This document shows, one piece after another, positions 43,838 through 54,437 of a stretch of DNA of 64,000 nt. Each line of letters opens with the position of its first letter. Position 1 is the stretch's first letter. The stretch comes from Gracilibacillus boraciitolerans JCM 21714 (GTDB taxonomy: Bacteria > Bacillota > Bacilli > Bacillales > Amphibacillaceae). The stretch lies in the NCBI RefSeq assembly GCF_000521485.1, contig NZ_BAVS01000001.1:310001-374000 (forward strand), written 5' to 3'. The notes beneath the pieces were generated by a model that did no database searches, was not told the DNA's origin, and was given only the letters and a program-made list of their open reading frames with translations. The position numbers and the translations under genes were made by a program.

Positions 43838-46547
43838 TTATGCTAGTTTATTACGTAATACCATTTGAAGAATACCACCATGACGATAATAATCTACTTC
43901 CATTTCACTTTCAAAACGGGCAATAGCTTCAAACTCTGTTACTTTACCATCTTCATCAGTAGCTTTTACTGAAACAATATCATGTGGTTTAACAGATTCA
44001 TCTACTTGAACATCAAATGTTTCTCTACCAGTCAAACCTAGTGAGTCTGCACTTACTCCCTCTGTAAATTGAAGTGGAAGTACGCCCATCATCACTAAAT
44101 TAGAACGGTGAATCCGTTCATAACTTTCTGCGATAACTGTTCTGATTCCTAATAAACTAGTCCCTTTCGCAGCCCAGTCGCGAGAACTTCCCATACCATA
44201 ATCATTACCAGCTAATATAGCAAGACCAGTACCAGTTTGTTGATATTTCATTGCTGCATCATAGATTGGCATAATGTCTCCTGTAGGCCAGTAAGTAGTA
44301 TAACCACCTTCTGTACCTGGAGCTAGTTGATTTTTAATACGAATGTTAGCAAATGTACCACGCATCATTACTTCATGATTACCACGACGGGAACCATATG
44401 AGTTAAAGTTACGAGGTGATATACCTTTTGATTGCAGATATTTACCTGCAGGCATATCCTTCGCAATGGCACCAGCTGGTGAAATATGATCCGTTGTAAC
44501 TGAATCACCAAACTTACCAATTACGCGCATTCCATTTAACGGCTCTACTTTACCAGGTTCTTTTGATAATCCTTCAAAGAAAGGAGGATTTTGAATGTAC
44601 GTTGAATCATCATTCCAAGAATATAAAGGCTGATCTGTTGTTTCAATTGCATTCCATTTTTCATTAGATTGAAATACATTGGCATATTCTTTACGGAAGA
44701 TTTCTGGTGTAACCACTTTTGTTACTTCATTACGTACTTCTTCTATTGTTGGCCATAAATCGCTAAAGAATACATCTTTACCGTCTTGATCTTGACCGAT
44801 TGGTTCATTTTGAAGATCAACGTCCACCGTACCTGCTAACGCATATGCCACTACTAATGGTGGTGATGCTAAGTAGTTAGCTTTTACAAGTGGATGAATA
44901 CGGCCTTCAAAATTTCGGTTACCAGATAATACCGAAGAAACGGTTAAATCATTGTCAATAATTGCTTTTTCAATTTCTTCTTTCAATGGTCCTGAGTTAC
45001 CGATACACGTTGTACAACCATACCCTACTAAGCTGAATCCAAGTTTGTCTAAGTATTGCATTAAACCTGAATTTTCAAGATAACTTGTCACAACTTTTGA
45101 TCCAGGTGCAAGAGAAGTTTTTACATAGGCCGGAACTTCTAATCCTTTTTCTACTGCTTTTTTAGCAAGAAGCCCTGCACCAAGCATTACATATGGATTA
45201 GATGTATTCGTACAAGAGGTAATTGCCGCAATAGCAACAGCTCCTGTTTTCATAACAGATTTTTGACCGTTTGGATGATCAATTTTAACTTCTTTATCAA
45301 ATTCTGACGTATCCAAGCCAAATCCTTGGTTACCCACTGGAGCGGTAATAGCTTTATTAAATGATTTTTGCATCTCAGACAATGGAACTAAATCCTGTGG
45401 ACGTTTAGGACCTGCCAGGTTAGGCTCAAGTTCAGACAGATTGATTTCTACTAATTCCGTAAAATCAGCATCTGCTTGATCTGGTGCATACCACAAACTA
45501 TTTTCTTTACAATATTTTTCTACTAATGCGATCTGTTCTTCACTACGTCCAGTTAACCGAAGATAATTTAGAGCTTCTTCATCTACTGGGAAAAACCCAC
45601 AAGTTGCACCATATTCAGGTGCCATATTAGAAATCGTTGCACGATCAGCCAGTGGCATATATTGTAGACCTGGTCCAAAGTACTCCACAAACTTACCTAC
45701 TACTTTTTTCTCACGTAAAACTTGTGTTACTTTTAAAGCTAAGTCAGTAGCGGTTGTTCCATTTGGAAAGCTACCAGTAAATTTAACACCAATCACTTCA
45801 GGTGCTGGAAGGTATGAAGGTTGTCCAAGCATACCAGCTTCTGCTTCAATACCACCTACACCCCCCCAACCAAGAACACCTAAACCGTTAATCATAGTTG
45901 TGTGTGAATCAGTACCTACCAATGTATCTGGAAATGCATTAAATTCTCCGTTATCATTTTCAACTTCATGAACGACATTTGCGATGTATTCCAAGTTTAC
46001 CTGGTGTACGATACCTGTTGCAGGTGGAACTGCACGATAGTTATCAAACACTTTTTGTGCCCAATTTAAGAATTCATAACGTTCTGCATTACGTTCGAAT
46101 TCAAATTTCATGTTAGCTTGAAGTGCTTGCTTTGTTCCATATTCATCTACTTGTACTGAATGATCAATGACAAGATCAACTGGAACTTCTGGATTGATTT
46201 TATCAGGTGAACCACCCATATCAACCATTGCTTTTCTTAATGAAGCAAGGTCAACGACTGCTGGTACCCCCCCTGTAAAGTCTTGCAGAATTACTCGGAT
46301 GGTTTAAAAGGCACGTCTTCTCCTTTTTCTTTTCCCCCCAATTTGCTAGACTTTTTACATGCTCGTCTTTGATAACATGTCCATCATGTTGACGGATTAA
46401 TGATTCTAGTAATACGCGTACCGAAAAAGGTAAACGGTCAATATTACCATAGCCAGCTTCTTCTAATGCTTTTAACTGGTAGTAATTATACGTTTTACCA
46501 TTTAGATCGAACTGCTTTTTTGCTTGAAATGGATTATGATTAGTCAT
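43838..46547 (-). CDS. citB: Aconitate hydratase (frameshifted near the start)
   Basis: Interconverts citrate and isocitrate; without its cluster the Bacillus enzyme binds RNA. [4Fe-4S] cysteines are in [10 protein letters not shown] and [12 protein letters not shown]. The swivel domain has [12 protein letters not shown] and [14 protein letters not shown]. The frame breaks at 46334-46339 (six C for four) and again near 46305 (one base missing in [13 protein letters not shown]). Seven-C runs at 46267-46273 and 45861-45867 add glycines in DFTGGVPA and LGWGGVGG. About 905 residues when repaired. A strong dyad lies upstream. Confidence 0.94.
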
Positions 46548-46606
46548 TTCGCCTAGTTACCCCCCCTTAAAAATTATCAAACCGAAATAGGATCTCTCGT
46601 ATCTCT

Positions 46607-46629
46607 AAATACTATGTTTCATAGTATTT
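46607..46629. promoter_or_regulatory. Perfect dyad upstream of citB, candidate operator
   Basis: AAATACTATG and CATAGTATTT flank TTT, 60 bases upstream of the citB ATG. In B. subtilis citB is controlled by the LysR-type CcpC and by CodY. This dyad does not spell the published CcpC ATAA-N7-TTAT exactly, so the binder is not assigned. Confidence 0.45.
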
Positions 46630-46727
46630 ACCTTACTATTTTAAATGAAATCAATTTATAAGTAAAATATTTCACAGTAACAAATCGTATAAAACTTTTA
46701 AATAGTGCAATCTATAATTTCATATTG

Positions 46728-47821
46728 CTATTTTTTAAAGGGTAGATATATACAAAAAGTGCTTCCTTCGCCAATCTCTGATTCAATTTCTAACCGACCT
46801 TGATGACTTTCTATTATCTGATTTGAAATCATCAGACCTAACCCTGTACCATTTTTTTAGTGGTAAAAAAAGGTTCCTTTAGTTTGTGAATAAGATGTTT
46901 CGGTATACCGGATCCCTCATCTTTAATAGCAATCACACATTCCTCATTGATGCAATTTACCTTCACATGAATTTTTCCACCTTCTGTCATCTCTTCAATG
47001 GCATTTTTTATTAAATTGATAAAAACCTGTTTGATCTGGGAGCGGTCACAAGGAATAGTGATTTCTTCAATCACTTCTAAAATGAGGTCAATATCATAGA
47101 GGTTAGCCTGAGTGCGTAGTAATGTTATTACATCTTGAAGCAATTCGTGTATTTGCTCATTATTCTTATCATCTGTCATTGGTTTAGAAATGAACAGTAA
47201 TTCTGAAGTAATAGTGTTTATTTTATTAATCTCATCGATCATAATATTATAGTATTCTTCCTTACTTTCAATCCCTCCTTGTAATAATTGAACAAATCCC
47301 TTAAGAGAAGTTAGAGGGTTTCTAATTTCATGAGCTATACCTGCAGCAAGTTGACCTGCAATCGACATTTTTTCAGATCGAATTAACATTTCCTCTGCCT
47401 GCTTTTTATCCGAAATATCTTTAGATAAAGCTAGAATCTTTTTATTGCCGTTCCAATATATAAATTGAACGATGGTTTCAAATATTATATACCGACCAAT
47501 ATGATTACGAATATGTATATAAATCTTTTGTTCTTCCTCACTATTAACAGCAAAATAGTTTCTAATATACTTTTGATCATCTCGTCTAATATAACGAAAG
47601 ACTGATTTACCAGTTAATTGTTGTTTAGTAAAGCCTAGCATTTTTTTAACAGAATCTGAGATAAAGTCTATTTTACCTGAGGCATCACTTATACATATAA
47701 GATCAAAGCCGTGCATTTCTATTTTGTTTATAACAGCCTTTGGTAATTCAGAAAGTAACAGATTATTAGAATCTCCTTCTTCAACATTAGTACATTCTGA
47801 CTGATCGACATAATTTTGCAA
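46728..47821 (-). CDS. Cytoplasmic PAS-domain histidine kinase (frameshifted)
   Basis: Sensor kinase without membrane segments. A PAS domain covers residues 30-145 ([24 protein letters not shown]). The phosphoacceptor histidine is in [22 protein letters not shown] near 158. N and G1 boxes are [11 protein letters not shown] and IKDEGSGIP. One A missing near 46855 shifts the frame; the G2 box ([10 protein letters not shown]) follows and the gene ends at 46728. TTG 47821 follows GGAGGAA. No response regulator is adjacent. PAS-only soluble kinases of this type in bacilli, such as KinA and KinE, feed Spo0F, which is the best guess. Confidence 0.85.
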
Positions 47822-48029
47822 AGCTTTCCTCCCCCCCTAACTTTATATATATTAGATTTATAAATGAGTTATTTCATGCTATAATAGCATCGATCTTGTA
47901 AATTATATGAGAAAAATGGATTTTGATGACTGAATATACGATTCATTGTTATATTACTATATTTTACCTAAAAATAAAATATACTTTCTACTATTAAGGA
48001 TGATAAAGAAACGGTAGGTGTTACGTAAG

Positions 48030-48516
48030 ATGACTTTTAACTTTATGATGTTCATTATCATGTGGACATTTATTTTATTAGGATTGATGGTGATTGGTGG
48101 CTATTTTATGTTCCGAAAATTTTTAAAAAAGTCTACCAAAGGAGGATGGCAGATCAGACTTAGATTGGGAAAAATTTTATATAGAAAAATCAAAACATCT
48201 TTGGAAGGATTCAGAAAAAGACTTTCTGGAAGAATTGGTCGCTCCTGTACCTGAGTTATTTCGTGATGTAGCGAGACAGAAAATAGCCGGAAAAGTTGGC
48301 CAGTTAGCATTAGAGAGGAACGATATATCTATTAGTCAGGAAACACTTATTCAAGGATATATTATGGCTACACCGAAAAGAGACCATAAGTTTTTGAGAA
48401 AAAAATTAAGGGAAAAGAAAATTAATATTACACCATATGAAAAATATTTTAAATATTCACCTGAAGATTATCAAAATAAAAAATACGCAGCAAAGACACA
48501 TAATAATAACCATTAA
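48030..48516 (+). CDS. yneK: DUF2621 membrane protein YneK (frameshifted)
   Basis: About 161 residues when repaired. One N-terminal membrane segment (FMMFIIMWTFILLGLMVIGGYFMF) is followed by a soluble helical domain with LVAPVPELFRDVARQKIAGK and IQGYIMATPKRDH, the hallmark of the B. subtilis YneK family. The frame breaks near 48127 where an A run is one too long; repair gives KFLKSLPKEDGRSDLDWEKF. ATG 48030 is preferred, with TAGGTG upstream. Function unknown. Neighbours differ from B. subtilis: the kinase is upstream and mnhB converges. Confidence 0.85.
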
Positions 48517-48562
48517 AAAGCGTGCCTTGCTGCGTTTTTATTTAGCATTAAGTTACTACCAT

Positions 48563-48988
48563 CTAACGATCACTCGAAATCGTTAAAACAATTGTCATGG
48601 TAACCCCAATGACTGTTAAGTACACTCCAAGATCAAATAATAGAGCAGTAGCTAATTCCATTTCACCAAAAATTGGAAAGTGAAAATAATCATATGTTTG
48701 GCTTAGAAATGGTTCTCCAAATATAAAAGAGCCAACCCCTGTTGCTATCGCGATGAGTAAACCGGTTGTAAGTAGTATTCGATAATTAATAGGTAATATT
48801 TTATTGATCGCTTTCTCACCATAAGCCATATACATCAGAGTAATGGCAGCAGATGTCATTAAACCACCTATAAATCCTCCACCTGGAGCATTATGACCAG
48901 CTAAAAATAGATTGACTGAAAAGCCAAATAAAATAAAAGAAATTAATACTGTCATTGTTTTTAATATTAAATCATTTGTTTTCACCAT
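48563..48988 (-). CDS. MnhB/MrpB-like antiporter subunit, alone
   Basis: 141 residues with four hydrophobic segments and the MnhB signature FLAGHNAPGGGFIGGLMTSAA near residues 28-48. MrpB is normally one of six or seven subunits of a Na+/H+ antiporter complex. No mrpA, C, D, E, F or G is nearby. It lies between ccdA and yneK, where B. subtilis has yneI and yneJ. It may serve a complex encoded elsewhere or have another role. Confidence 0.85.
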   Translation of the reverse strand: MVKTNDLILKTMTVLISFILFGFSVNLFLAGHNAPGGGFIGGLMTSAAITLMYMAYGEKAINKILPINYRILLTTGLLIAIATGVGSFIFGEPFLSQTYDYFHFPIFGEMELATALLFDLGVYLTVIGVTMTIVLTISSDR

Positions 48989-49028
48989 TGATTATCTCTC
49001 CTATCACCTATATTTCTTTTAAAAATAA

Positions 49029-49732
49029 TCAAAAACCTTGAAAATTAAAAATACCAGCTAAAAATGATGTTAATTTAGTCATAAAGTCAAAAAATAAGAA
49101 GAATCCCATAAAAATCATGACATATCCGCCAATTTTCACAAGTTTTTGAGAATTTCGTTTAATCCAATTCATTTTACCAATAAAGAAAGCTAAAATAAAG
49201 AAGGGAATGGAAAATCCTAAAGAATATGCCGTCATTAATAAAATACCCGTTTCCGTATTTGTTGCAGCAAGTGAGATCACAGCCATTAGAATTGGACCGG
49301 TACAAGGAGTCCATCCGAGCGAGAATGCCATTCCAATTACAAACGATCCAATGTACCTGCTGGGCGATTTTTAAAATGTAGTTTCTTCTCTTTCATTAAA
49401 AAATTAAAGTTTAAAGCACCGATAATAATGAGTCCAAAAAAAATAATCAGGATCGCACCAACCTGTCTAATCAGATCATCCCATCTGGTTAAAAACTCAC
49501 CAATAAAACTTGTTGTAAAACCTAGAAGAATAAAAATACTTGAAAATCCTATCAGGAAAAATAAAGTATGTAAAATGCTTTTATAATTAAACATGGCACT
49601 TTCCTGTTTTATATCAGTTACACTCATCCCTGTTATATAGGAAAGAAAAGCAGGATAAAGTGGTAATACACATGGCGAAATAAAAGACAAAAAACCCGCG
49701 CCAAATGCAATAAAAATATTCACTTCTGTCAA
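49029..49732 (-). CDS. ccdA: Cytochrome c biogenesis protein CcdA (frameshifted)
   Basis: Six-helix membrane protein that carries reducing power across the membrane to ResA-type thioredoxins. The two redox cysteines are in SFISPCVLPLYPAFLSY near residue 21 and SLGWTPCTGPILMA in the fourth helix. The frame breaks near 49356 where one G is missing in NRPAGYIGSFVIGM. About 234 residues. yneN, a likely client, lies 5 kb away. The missing yneJ (CcdC) is notable. Confidence 0.92.
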
Positions 49733-49789
49733 AAAGGGTCACCCCCATATCATCTAATTTATAAGATATTTATTCCTATAAATATAATA

Positions 49790-49817
49790 AAACCCTTGCT
49801 CTTAATAAGCAAGGATT
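49790..49817 (-). terminator. Terminator after yneF
   Basis: AATCCTTGCT and AGCAAGGGTT pair around seven bases, followed by TTTATTAT on the minus strand. Confidence 0.75.
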
Positions 49818-49847
49818 CTAATTCGACAATTATGTTACAATACGTCT

Positions 49848-50072
49848 TTATTTGTTATCCATCTGGTTGTTCATCGAACGCATCATTTGTTTAATTTTCT
49901 TTTGCGATGGTTTTTGGCCCATCTGCATCATTAATGTGCGTAACATTTGCTCATTAATCGGTGGGTTTTTCTTCAAGTAATTCATCATGTACTTTCTCGC
50001 AATGAAAAAGCCTAGCGCAACCCCTGCTAAGAGTGCTACCACAATCAATACGATTGCAAGTATTAAATTCAT
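49848..50072 (-). CDS. yneF: UPF0154 membrane protein YneF
   Basis: 74 residues. One N-terminal membrane helix ([20 protein letters not shown]) is followed by a charged tail with [21 protein letters not shown], the family signature. ATG 50072 follows AAGGAGGA by seven bases. Function is unknown although the gene is near-universal in bacilli. sirA (yneE), which lies between tkt and yneF in B. subtilis, is absent here. Confidence 0.92.
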   Translation of the reverse strand: MNLILAIVLIVVALLAGVALGFFIARKYMMNYLKKNPPINEQMLRTLMMQMGQKPSQKKIKQMMRSMNNQMDNK

Positions 50073-50163
50073 TCCAGTCTTCCTCCTTAAACTTGTCTCT
50101 AATACAGTATAGTAAAACTTACTTGATAATACAAGCCCATGTTTTACAGTTGTTATGTACATA

Positions 50164-50206
50164 AAAATGGGACGAGGAACCCCCCCTCCCCCCCTCGTCC
50201 CATTTA
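50164..50206 (-). terminator. Terminator after tkt with expanded C runs in the loop
   Basis: AAATGGGACGAGG and CCTCGTCCCATTT form a perfect 13-base stem. The loop region contains two seven-C runs separated by one T, which look like products of the run anomaly seen across the window. Confidence 0.8.
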
Positions 50207-50208
50207 AA

Positions 50209-52216
50209 TTAGAATAATTCGTTTACGTGTTTTACTACGTTTTCTACTGTGAAGCCATATTCTTCAATAACTTTATTTCCGTTAGCTGATGCACCGAATC
50301 TATCGATTGCAATTGTTTTGCCTTCGATACCTACATAGCGTTCCCAGCCAAAGGATGAAGCCATCTCAATACCTACACGGTTTTTAACAGCTTTCGGAAG
50401 TACGGATTCTTTATATGACGCATCTTGTTTGTCAAAACGATCAAAAGATGGAATGCTTACAACACTAACATCTTTTCCTTCTTCTTTTAATGCTGCTTGT
50501 GCTTTAATTGCTAGTTGTACTTCAGAGCCAGTAGCAATTAAAATAGCATCAGGCGTTGCTTTAGTAGCTGGACTTACCACATAAGCACCTTTTTTCACAC
50601 CTTCATAGGCGTTTTTCAGCTGTTCCCTCAAGCGTTGGTAAGTTTTGACGAGTTAGAACAAGCAATGTTGGTTGTGAAGTAGCTTCTACCGCTAATCTCC
50701 AAGCGGCCTGTACTTCATTACCATCTGCCGGACGGATAACAGAAACATTTGGCATTGCTCTAAACGCTGCTAATTGTTCAACAGGCTCATGTGTTGGGCC
50801 ATCTTCCCCCCCTACTGCAATTGAGTCATGAGTTAAAACATAAGTAACCGGCAGGTTTTGAATTGCCGACAAACGAACAGATGGACGTAAGTAATCACTA
50901 AATACGAAGAAAGTACCACCAAATACTTTTAAGCCCCCCCCGTGTAAAGTCATTCCATTTAACGCAGCTGCCATTGCATGTTCGCGTACACCAAACCAAA
51001 TATTGCGTTCTTCAGGTGTTTCTGCTGAGAAATCACCAGAATTATTTAGATTGGTTTTATTAGAACCTGCTAAATCGGCACTACCTCCAAATAAAGAAGG
51101 TACACGATCAGCAATTGCATTTAAAACTTCACCGGAAGTAGCACGTGTCGCTGCATCATCTTTCCCAACCACGTATGTTGGGAGATCTTGATCCCAATCC
51201 TTAGGTAAGCGATTATTAAGTGCATCATCAAGTTCTTGTCCTAATTCAGGATAAGCTTTTTTATAATCTTCGAATCGTTTATTCCATTCCTGCTCTTTTG
51301 CTTTTCCATTTTCAACGATTTGTGATTGGAAATCTTGATAAACTTCGTCCGGTACATGAAATGCTTCATGTTCCCATTTATAAAATTCTTTAGTTAGTTT
51401 TACTTCATCTTCTCCAAGTGGTGCACCATGTGATGCAGCTGAAGCTGATTTATTTGGAGAACCGTATCCGATAACCGTTTTCACTTCAATTAAAGTTGGT
51501 TGATCCGTATTGGCCTTTGCCTTTGAAATTGCATCTGAAATAGCTTCTGTATCATTTCCGTCTTTAACACGAATCACTTGCCATCCATATGCTTTAAATC
51601 GATCTTCTACATTTTCAGAAAATGATTTATTTAAATCACCGTCAAGTGAAATATCATTGGAATCATATAGTGCAATGAGTTTTCCTAATTTTAAGTGACC
51701 TGCTAATGAAGCTGATTCATGAGAGATACCTTCCATTAAGTCACCATCACTTACAATAGCAAATGTGTAATGATCCACTACGTTATAGTTGTCTTTATTG
51801 TATTTTGCTGCAAGGTGTTTTTCGGCCATTGCCATACCGACACTCATTGCAAGTCCTTGACCTAATGGACCTGTTGTTGCTTCTACACCATCGGTATGAT
51901 GTACTTCAGGGTGTCCTGGTGTTTTTGAATCCCATTGACGGAAGCCTTTTAAATCATCAATTGTTACATTAAAGCCAGCTAAGTGTAATAAGCTATACTG
52001 TAACATGGAACCGTGACCAGCTGATAATACAAAACGATCTCGGTTGAACCATTTTGAGCTTTTTGGATTAATGTTCATATGTTTGGTCCAAAGAGTGTAT
52101 GCCATTGGAGCAGCACCCATTGGCAAACCTGGATGTCCAGAATTTGCTTGTTCAATTGCGTCTATAGACAATGTACGAATTGTATTAATAGACAATTGTT
52201 CTGTTTGGTTTGACAT
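50209..52216 (-). CDS. tkt: Transketolase (frameshifted)
   Basis: Thiamine diphosphate enzyme of the pentose phosphate pathway. TPP-binding [12 protein letters not shown] is near residue 155, [10 protein letters not shown] near 260 and the catalytic-centre block [19 protein letters not shown] near 470. The frame breaks near 50633, where one A too many splits [16 protein letters not shown] seven-C run (50806-50812) and an eight-C run (50934-50941) add glycines in [11 protein letters not shown] and [13 protein letters not shown] 52216 follows AAAGGGG by seven bases. About 668 residues. Confidence 0.95.
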
Positions 52217-52354
52217 GATTTTTCCCCTTTCGAAATTCAAAATATGTACGCACATTTATAATCCTATAACGAAACGACATGAAAGACAAGTATATCAACT
52301 AAAAAAGAAGTTATTTTCTATAGAATTTTCAGTTTTTTCTAACTTTTTTGATTT

Positions 52355-52397
52355 AAAATCAGAGAATAAGTATTTATTTCACTTATTCTCTGATTTT
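52355..52397 (-). terminator. Terminator overlapping the 3' end of ynzC
   Basis: AAAATCAGAGAATAAG and its exact complement form a 16-base stem with an 11-base loop. The upstream arm encodes the last codons of ynzC; a T-rich tract follows. Confidence 0.8.
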
Positions 52398-52606
52398 AAT
52401 TTTTTTAATTTTTCAGGAGTGACATCATTTCCCTCAGCGTCGACGATTGTCATTCCTTTCATATGATTTTTAAATGATTTTCTTACGTTTTTTAAATATG
52501 CTTCGCGTAGAGACTTTTGTTCGTTCTTTTCTTCTTCACTTAAGTCTTCTTTTTTTGATTTATTCGCTAATTCATTAATACGAGCAATTTTTTCTTTTGA
52601 TAACAT
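52379..52606 (-). CDS. ynzC: DUF896 protein YnzC
   Basis: 75-residue soluble helical protein: KIARINELANKSKKEDLSEEE at the start, SLREAYLKNVRKSFKNHM in the middle. In B. subtilis YnzC follows yneB in the SOS operon, and the same order is kept here, 124 bases downstream of yneB. Molecular function is not established. An inverted repeat at the end terminates transcription. Confidence 0.92.
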   Translation of the reverse strand: MLSKEKIARINELANKSKKEDLSEEEKNEQKSLREAYLKNVRKSFKNHMKGMTIVDAEGNDVTPEKLKKLKSENK

Positions 52607-52729
52607 ACAGTAAAAACACCTCTTTTACTTTAATATTATTTATTGTTCATTTGACAAATCAATTATTAGAGTATAATTCTTACCACTAATATAAAAAAGA
52701 GTATACCTGTTTTGTATACTGTTTTTATT

Positions 52730-53407
<678 letters not shown>

Positions 53408-53412
53408 TCATC

Positions 53413-53508
53413 TTATAAACTGGTAATTGCTGAGAAATAAAAGAAACCAATTGCTATTATAAAGGAAACTAAATAGAAAACATCTACTTTCGATAAATTT
53501 TTTAACAT
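53413..53508 (-). CDS. 31-residue single-span membrane peptide at the yneA position
   Basis: ATG 53508 is preceded by GGAGGG at seven bases. The frame reads MLKNLSKVDVFY at the start and ends FSAITSL before TAA. Residues 10-28 are almost wholly hydrophobic, with lysines ahead, so a single helix with the N-terminus inside is predicted. It is first in the transcript from a promoter with LexA boxes and is followed by yneB. In B. subtilis this slot holds yneA, the SOS division inhibitor with a membrane segment plus LysM. Here only a membrane segment remains and there is no space for LysM. Small SOS membrane peptides that block division exist elsewhere (SidA, 29 residues). Function here is inferred. 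Confidence 0.7.
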   Translation of the reverse strand: MLKNLSKVDVFYLVSFIIAIGFFYFSAITSL

Positions 53509-53522
53509 TTCCAACCCTCCAT

Positions 53523-53595
53523 AGAACCTTTGTTCGTAACTTCATTATACACGAACGAATGTTCATGTCAACTGTTTTTTTCGAACGAATGTTTG
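53523..53595. promoter_or_regulatory. LexA-controlled divergent promoters with three LexA boxes
   Basis: Boxes matching CGAAC-N4-GTTCG lie at 53523-53536 (AGAACCTTTGTTCG), 53552-53565 (CGAACGAATGTTCA) and 53582-53595 (CGAACGAATGTTTG). On the minus strand TTGACA (53571-53566), 16 bases, then TATAAT (53549-53544) form a strong promoter for the peptide and yneB, with the middle box between the two elements. On the plus strand TTGTTT (53593-53598), 17 bases and TATAAT (53616-53621) serve lexA, with the third box overlapping its -35. Confidence 0.88.
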
Positions 53596-53657
53596 TTTTA
53601 TTTCCTATGCTATGCTATAATCAGATTAATAAATAATACGTATAAGGAGATTTAAAT

Positions 53658-54281
53658 ATGACAAATCTATCAAAACGACAAGAGGAGATACTGGCTTATA
53701 TAAAAAAGCAAGTAGAGCTTAAAGGTTATCCTCCTTCGGTTAGAGAAATCGGCGAAGCGGTCGGACTTGCATCTAGTTCTACTGTACATGGTCATTTAGC
53801 TAGAATTGAGAAAAAAGGATATATTAGAAGAGATCCTACAAAACCACGTGCAATCGAAATTCTTCAGCAGGAAAATGAATTTGAAATTCCAAAAACAGAA
53901 GCAATATTTGCTCCTGTAATCGGTAAAGTCACTGCAGGTTTACCAATTACAGCAGTTGAAAATATTGAAGAGTACATTCCAATTCCATACAATGAAATGA
54001 ATTCTAATGAGCAATTATTTGTGCTTATCATAGAAGGAGATAGTATGATCGAAGCCGGAATTTTAAATGGGGGGGATAAAGTTATTGTCAAACAACAGAA
54101 CGTGGCCCAGAATGGAGATATTGTTGTTGCGATGACCGATGAAAGTGAAGCCACTGTAAAACGGTTTTTCAAAGAGAAAGATCATTTCCGTCTTCAACCG
54201 GAAAACGCCACAATGGATGCCTTGATTTATGATAATGTTAGTATTCTAGGTAAAGTAGTAGGTTTATATAGAAGTTTATAA
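53658..54281 (+). CDS. lexA: SOS repressor LexA
   Basis: Represses DNA-damage genes and cleaves itself when RecA filaments form. The winged helix ([33 protein letters not shown]) is N-terminal. The cleavage site Ala-Gly is in [10 protein letters not shown] near residue 92. The catalytic serine is in [11 protein letters not shown] near 128 and the lysine in [10 protein letters not shown] near 165. 207 residues. A seven-G run at 54069-54075 makes [12 protein letters not shown] where LNGDKV is usual. ATG 53658 follows AAGGAG. Confidence 0.96.
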   Translation: MTNLSKRQEEILAYIKKQVELKGYPPSVREIGEAVGLASSSTVHGHLARIEKKGYIRRDPTKPRAIEILQQENEFEIPKTEAIFAPVIGKVTAGLPITAVENIEEYIPIPYNEMNSNEQLFVLIIEGDSMIEAGILNGGDKVIVKQQNVAQNGDIVVAMTDESEATVKRFFKEKDHFRLQPENATMDALIYDNVSILGKVVGLYRSL

Positions 54282-54329
54282 GAATGAAGAAAGAGGTGCA
54301 TGATATATGCATCTCTTTCTTCATTCTTA
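54280..54329 (+). terminator. Large hairpin terminator after lexA
   Basis: Two 22-base arms (AAGAATGAAGAAAGAGGTGC... and its complement) pair with one mismatch. The right arm abuts the duplicated glnA tail. A bidirectional role is possible. Confidence 0.7.
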
Positions 54330-54380
54330 ATAGCTAGACATATATTGTTCTCTTTCCACAGGGTGTACGTCGTTCGGATT
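54327..54380 (-). repeat. Duplicated glnA 3' tail (distal copy)
   Basis: The first 31 bases (starting TTAATAGCTAGACAT on the plus strand) are identical to 55592-55622, the true glnA 3' end. Similarity continues more weakly to about 54380. On the minus strand it encodes [15 protein letters not shown] and stop, against [15 protein letters not shown] in glnA. No glnA body precedes it. It forms a direct repeat with the real tail around the amidase gene, as left by an integrated element or a decayed duplication. Confidence 0.75.
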
Positions 54381-54437
54381 ATTAAGATTTTTATTTTAAG
54401 GGTACATTTTAATTTATTTTGGTTCTTTTTTGTTTAA

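Noticed and set aside
53413-53508. The 31-codon frame as the N-terminus of a frameshifted full yneA
   Set aside because: yneB begins 17 bases after its stop, so there is no sequence that could encode a LysM domain in any frame.
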